From Arthrobacter sp. (lineage in GTDB: Bacteria > Actinomycetota > Actinomycetes > Actinomycetales > Micrococcaceae): a DNA stretch of 8,543 nucleotides. Numbering within the stretch: position 1 is the first letter of the stretch; every line of letters starts with the position of its first letter. Of the stretch, positions 6,395 through 8,543 are shown one piece after another. The stretch lies in NCBI GenBank assembly GCA_031178585.1, contig JAPSIT010000064.1:1-8543 (forward strand). The letters are read 5' to 3'. A program made the translations under genes and the position numbers. The notes under the pieces were generated by a model. The model worked only from the letters and a program-made list of their open reading frames with translations. It searched no databases and had not been told where the DNA came from.

Positions 6395-7758
6395 TAGATC
6401 GACCAGGCCAGCCGAAAGCGTTCGGCAAGTTCATCAGGCGCGAGTTTCGCGGAGGTCCGCTGTTCATAGCGCCGGACGGCCACCGTGGCATCGACGATGG
6501 CGTCTCCTAGAAGCCCGCGTGCGAGGCGTGACTTATCCAGCGTGTCGATAATGGCGGTGGGGGAGTTTGAGAGCAGGCGGACGTTGGCCCGGTCCCGCTC
6601 GTCTTCGGACAGCCTTCCCGGGTCACCCGGAACCTCTGCCGGAAGCTTGCGCCCGCTGCGGATGCCATCAAGGGCGAGTGCCAGGATGGCTGCGGAGGCC
6701 AGGTACACGTTGGCCGACGGATCGACGATTTTTACCTCGACGTTGGCTCCGTGAGGATTGCTCTCGCCCTCGTTTAGAAAGCGCACCGAGGCTTCCCGGT
6801 TTTCCAGACCCCAACATAAGTAGGCACCTGACCATGTGCCGGGTGCCAACCGGCTTCCGGACAAAACTGATCCCGTGAGGAAACCCTGGATATCAGGGAG
6901 TCCTGCGATGATCCCTCCGATGGCCGCGCCTCCCTCGCTGGAGATGCCGTGCTGTCCGCTGCCGCCGGAGAACAGCGCCAGGCCGTTCTTTTGGAGCGAA
7001 AAGTGCTGGTGGGCACCGTTTCCGACGGTGCCGGGAAAGGGCGATGGGGAGAAAGAGGCTTGCATGCTGTGGGCCCTGGTGACCATGCCCACGATGATCT
7101 TGGCAAGGACCACGGTGTCCGCGGCCTGAACGGGCGGGGCAGGCGGAAGGGAAAACTCGAACTGGTTTCTGCCGTACTCGGCGTGGATCTGCTCCAAGGG
7201 AATGCCGGCCCGGTTCAACGCCGACAGGAGATCGTCGAGGAATGCCGATCGGTCCAGAAGACCGGTTGCCCCGTACGGGACCCAGGGCGTGGTTTCAAGC
7301 GCTGAACCATCCGGGGCGATGAGGAAGAATTCAAGTTCGTGGCCCACGAGTGCCTGGTAGCCGGCCTCGTCGAGACTGCCGTAGACGTCGGCCAGAATGC
7401 CCCGGGCGCAGGCCGGAGAGGCGGCTCCGTTTTGTTCGTAAAGGCTGGCCGGTGCCCATGCCCGGCCCCCTTGCAGGACACGGAGTCCCGCGATATCGAC
7501 CTTGAGACGCATATCGCCAACGGGGGTGATGGTGTCCGTGAACGCTATCCCGCCGTCGATGGTGAAGACGTGCCAGACAGGGGCGGCACCCATCCCGGAT
7601 TGGTGGAAGGTTTTGAGCCTGGCTAATGGAACGCTCTTGGCCAGCGTGATGCCCGAAGCGTTCACCACCGTGCCGATCACGGTGCGGACGCCGGCCTCCT
7701 GTAGTTCGCGTTGTGCCCTTGCTACGGCGGATTCGTCGGCCGAGGTCATTTGCGTCAT
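6394..7758 (-). CDS. Glutamine synthetase-like ligase (non-canonical, FluG C-domain-like)
   Basis: 454 residues with the whole GS fold: an N-terminal beta-grasp domain (about 23-108) and a catalytic domain (about 115-454). Catalytic elements visible: Glu141 and Glu143 (GHELEFFL), Glu194, Gln199 and Glu201 (EYGRNQFEF), His250 and His252 (NGAHQHFSL), Arg321 and Arg326 (NREASVRF), Glu341. Departures from housekeeping GS, aligned by eye: the ammonium-site Asp of FDGSS appears as FHQSG (51-55), the ExR arginine is Lys343, NPYL is NVYL (350-353), and no adenylylation-loop Tyr motif is seen. It is thus probably a gamma-glutamyl-amine or amide ligase or a related ATP-dependent ligase, not the nitrogen-assimilation enzyme. 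The first ATG (7758) gives a normal length, though ATG 7749 is also possible. GGGAGG lies about 18 nt upstream, so initiation looks weak. Probable first gene of the minus-strand cluster. Confidence 0.9.
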   Translation of the reverse strand: MTQMTSADESAVARAQRELQEAGVRTVIGTVVNASGITLAKSVPLARLKTFHQSGMGAAPVWHVFTIDGGIAFTDTITPVGDMRLKVDIAGLRVLQGGRAWAPASLYEQNGAASPACARGILADVYGSLDEAGYQALVGHELEFFLIAPDGSALETTPWVPYGATGLLDRSAFLDDLLSALNRAGIPLEQIHAEYGRNQFEFSLPPAPPVQAADTVVLAKIIVGMVTRAHSMQASFSPSPFPGTVGNGAHQHFSLQKNGLALFSGGSGQHGISSEGGAAIGGIIAGLPDIQGFLTGSVLSGSRLAPGTWSGAYLCWGLENREASVRFLNEGESNPHGANVEVKIVDPSANVYLASAAILALALDGIRSGRKLPAEVPGDPGRLSEDERDRANVRLLSNSPTAIIDTLDKSRLARGLLGDAIVDATVAVRRYEQRTSAKLAPDELAERFRLAWSI

Positions 7759-7896
7759 GCGCCTATCATGCGGCGCCTCCCTCTCCAATGAAAGGTTCGC
7801 AGCTGTGCTGACTTGTGGCTCCTGCCACTGCCTCCGACGTGACGCTGGAAGGCTGGGGCGGCCGGGACCACCGGCAAAACCAGCCGCTGCAGGTGC

Positions 7897-7924
7897 GGTA
7901 TAGTTCACCACACCGCGACGGCAA
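7897..7924 (-). promoter_or_regulatory. Candidate promoter for the GS-like/amidohydrolase transcript
   Basis: On the minus strand TTGCCG (7919-7924) and TATACC (7897-7902) are separated by 16 bp. Each matches four of six bases of the sigma-70-type consensus. Transcription would start near 7890, leaving a leader of about 130 nt before the ATG at 7758. This is by-eye matching only. Confidence 0.35.
7899..7904 (+). promoter_or_regulatory. Candidate -10 element for the sensor kinase gene
   Basis: TATAGT matches five of six bases of TATAAT and lies about 115 bp upstream of the kinase ATG. No good -35 is visible 16-18 bp upstream (AAAACC region). It shares bases with the minus-strand -10, so the two promoters could exclude each other. 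Confidence 0.3.
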
Positions 7925-7952
7925 CGGCGCGGAATAACGGGTGTGGCGAACT
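7902..7952. repeat. Imperfect 13-bp inverted repeat in the divergent promoter region
   Basis: AGTTCACCACACC (7902-7914) and GGTGTGGCGAACT (7940-7952) are complementary at 12 of 13 positions, with a 25-bp spacer. The arms bracket the candidate minus-strand -35, and the left arm overlaps both -10 candidates. A paired binding site for a dimeric regulator, such as the response regulator partner of the adjacent kinase, is possible; a hairpin in the kinase leader RNA is the alternative. Confidence 0.6.
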
Positions 7953-8020
7953 CCTCCCGTCTGCACCCCACCACCCCCGCACCGCGGCGGCCGAAACACA
8001 CACAGGAAGCTAGCAGCACA

Positions 8021-8543
8021 ATGACTCGACGGCGAGGAATGTCCCTTGCGGGGCAGTATCTCCGCCTGCAGTTGCTGATCGTGTTTGCCGTGCTCGTGGC
8101 GGTGGTCGCGATCTCGCTGGCCCAGTCCGCAGCTTCCTTTGAGCGCATCGAGGGGCGCCGTGCGTTGTCGGCCGCTGAGACTCTTGCAGCGAACCCGACA
8201 GTCCGCGGCCTCCTGAAGGATGCCCAGCCGGGAAGCGGCGCTGCCCTTCCCTCTGTCGCGGAATCAGTGCGCACCATTTCCGGGTCCTCGCATGTCGCGC
8301 TGGCGCGCGCCGACCGGACTGTCGTGACGTCGTCGGACCCCTCGCAGCAGGGCCGGCAACTCGAACTCGGCGACAGTGTGGTGATGTCCGGGCGTGCCTG
8401 GACCGGCGTGGTCAGCACCGGGACCGGGGACGCGCTCGCCGCCCACGTGCCCGTGCTGGACGACACCGGCGAAATGGTGGGAATCGCCGCCGTCGGCAGG
8501 ACTTACCCGTCCGTCATCGAACGGCTGGCGGATGCGGTGCCGA
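8021..8543 (+). CDS. CitA/DcuS-family sensor histidine kinase, N-terminal part (3' partial)
   Basis: The first 174 residues of a gene that runs off the window. A short basic N-terminus is followed by a transmembrane helix (about 17-36) and an extracytoplasmic sensor domain. The pattern RRALSAAETLAANPTV (47-62), then SVAESVRTISGSSHVALARAD (79-98, split as SVAESVRT and SGSSHVAL), then AAHVPVLDDTGEMVGIAAVG (140-159) is that of the PAS-like (sCache) domain of CitA/DcuS kinases. Those kinases sense citrate or C4-dicarboxylates and pair with CitB/DcuR regulators. By eye, the ligand-binding Arg/His of the RYSHP motif are replaced (VTSSDP, 102-107), as is the later Arg before the PV strand, so the ligand may differ. 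AGGAAG lies 11 nt before the ATG; an in-frame ATG at 8039 is the alternative. The kinase core and any response regulator lie beyond the window. Confidence 0.85.
   Translation, partial: MTRRRGMSLAGQYLRLQLLIVFAVLVAVVAISLAQSAASFERIEGRRALSAAETLAANPTVRGLLKDAQPGSGAALPSVAESVRTISGSSHVALARADRTVVTSSDPSQQGRQLELGDSVVMSGRAWTGVVSTGTGDALAAHVPVLDDTGEMVGIAAVGRTYPSVIERLADAVP

Larger units (their letters stand above)
7759..8020. promoter_or_regulatory. Divergent regulatory region between the GS-like gene and the sensor kinase
   Basis: This 262-bp gap serves both divergent genes. It contains overlapping candidate -10 elements for the two directions near 7897-7904, a long imperfect inverted repeat (7902-7952) and a small hairpin GTGGC-TCCT-GCCAC (7815-7828) that would lie in the leader of the minus-strand transcript. 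No believable gene was found in it. An open minus frame at 7766-7999 lacks family features and reads like shadow sequence. Confidence 0.6.

Noticed and set aside
7766..7999. Small minus-strand ORF in the divergent intergenic region
   Set aside because: No ribosome site or family likeness, and it covers the promoter-like elements and the inverted repeat.
7759..8466. N-terminal extension of the GS-like protein up to 8466
   Set aside because: It runs antisense through the sensor kinase gene and the intergenic region, has no domain, and would make the protein about 690 residues against about 450 for the family.
1..8543. CRISPR arrays, tRNA/rRNA genes, transposases or prophage genes
   Set aside because: None seen on either strand; the window is ordinary metabolic and transport chromosome apart from the HNH-like fragment.

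Overview
High-GC actinobacterial DNA, most likely Arthrobacter/Pseudarthrobacter-like (Micrococcaceae). The reasons are the strong G/C third-position bias, GTG starts, and a W/P/E/D-rich protein tail at the left edge that resembles the C-termini of DUF222/HNH endonuclease-like proteins, which are abundant in that group. The organism is inferred from style, not from a search.

Layout. Positions 1-222 (+) hold the C-terminal end of the probable HNH/DUF222 protein, with an 18-bp coding tandem repeat and a small hairpin over its stop. Positions 223-463 have no convincing gene. From 7758 down to 464 seven genes run on the minus strand: a glutamine-synthetase-like ligase (6394-7758), an amidohydrolase-2 family protein (5252-6394), the tripartite tricarboxylate transporter tctC-tctB-tctA (5096 to 1900), a UspA-type protein (1511-1903) and a D-2-hydroxyacid dehydrogenase (464-1420). 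Junctions are tight: TAATG between ligase and amidohydrolase, GTGA overlaps at tctC/tctB and tctA/usp, and direct abutment at tctB/tctA. There are two breaks. One is a 155-bp gap before tctC that carries a CRP/GlxR-like palindrome. The other is a 90-bp gap before the dehydrogenase that carries a strong hairpin. Positions 7759-8020 are a divergent regulatory region. At 8021 (+) a sensor histidine kinase of the CitA/DcuS type begins and runs off the right edge.

How the genes may work together (inference). The kinase would sense a small molecule outside the cell. TctC would bind a carboxylate, and TctA/TctB would import it. The ligase plus amidohydrolase, which together resemble a split fungal FluG or plant NodGS, and the dehydrogenase would process it or a derivative. 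CitAB control of tctCBA is known in Corynebacterium glutamicum. Here, however, the visible part of the sensor seems to lack the usual ligand-binding Arg/His residues, and the ligase seems to lack the ammonium-site Asp and the adenylylation-loop Tyr. The substrate is therefore probably not plain citrate plus ammonium. The substrate itself cannot be read from the sequence.
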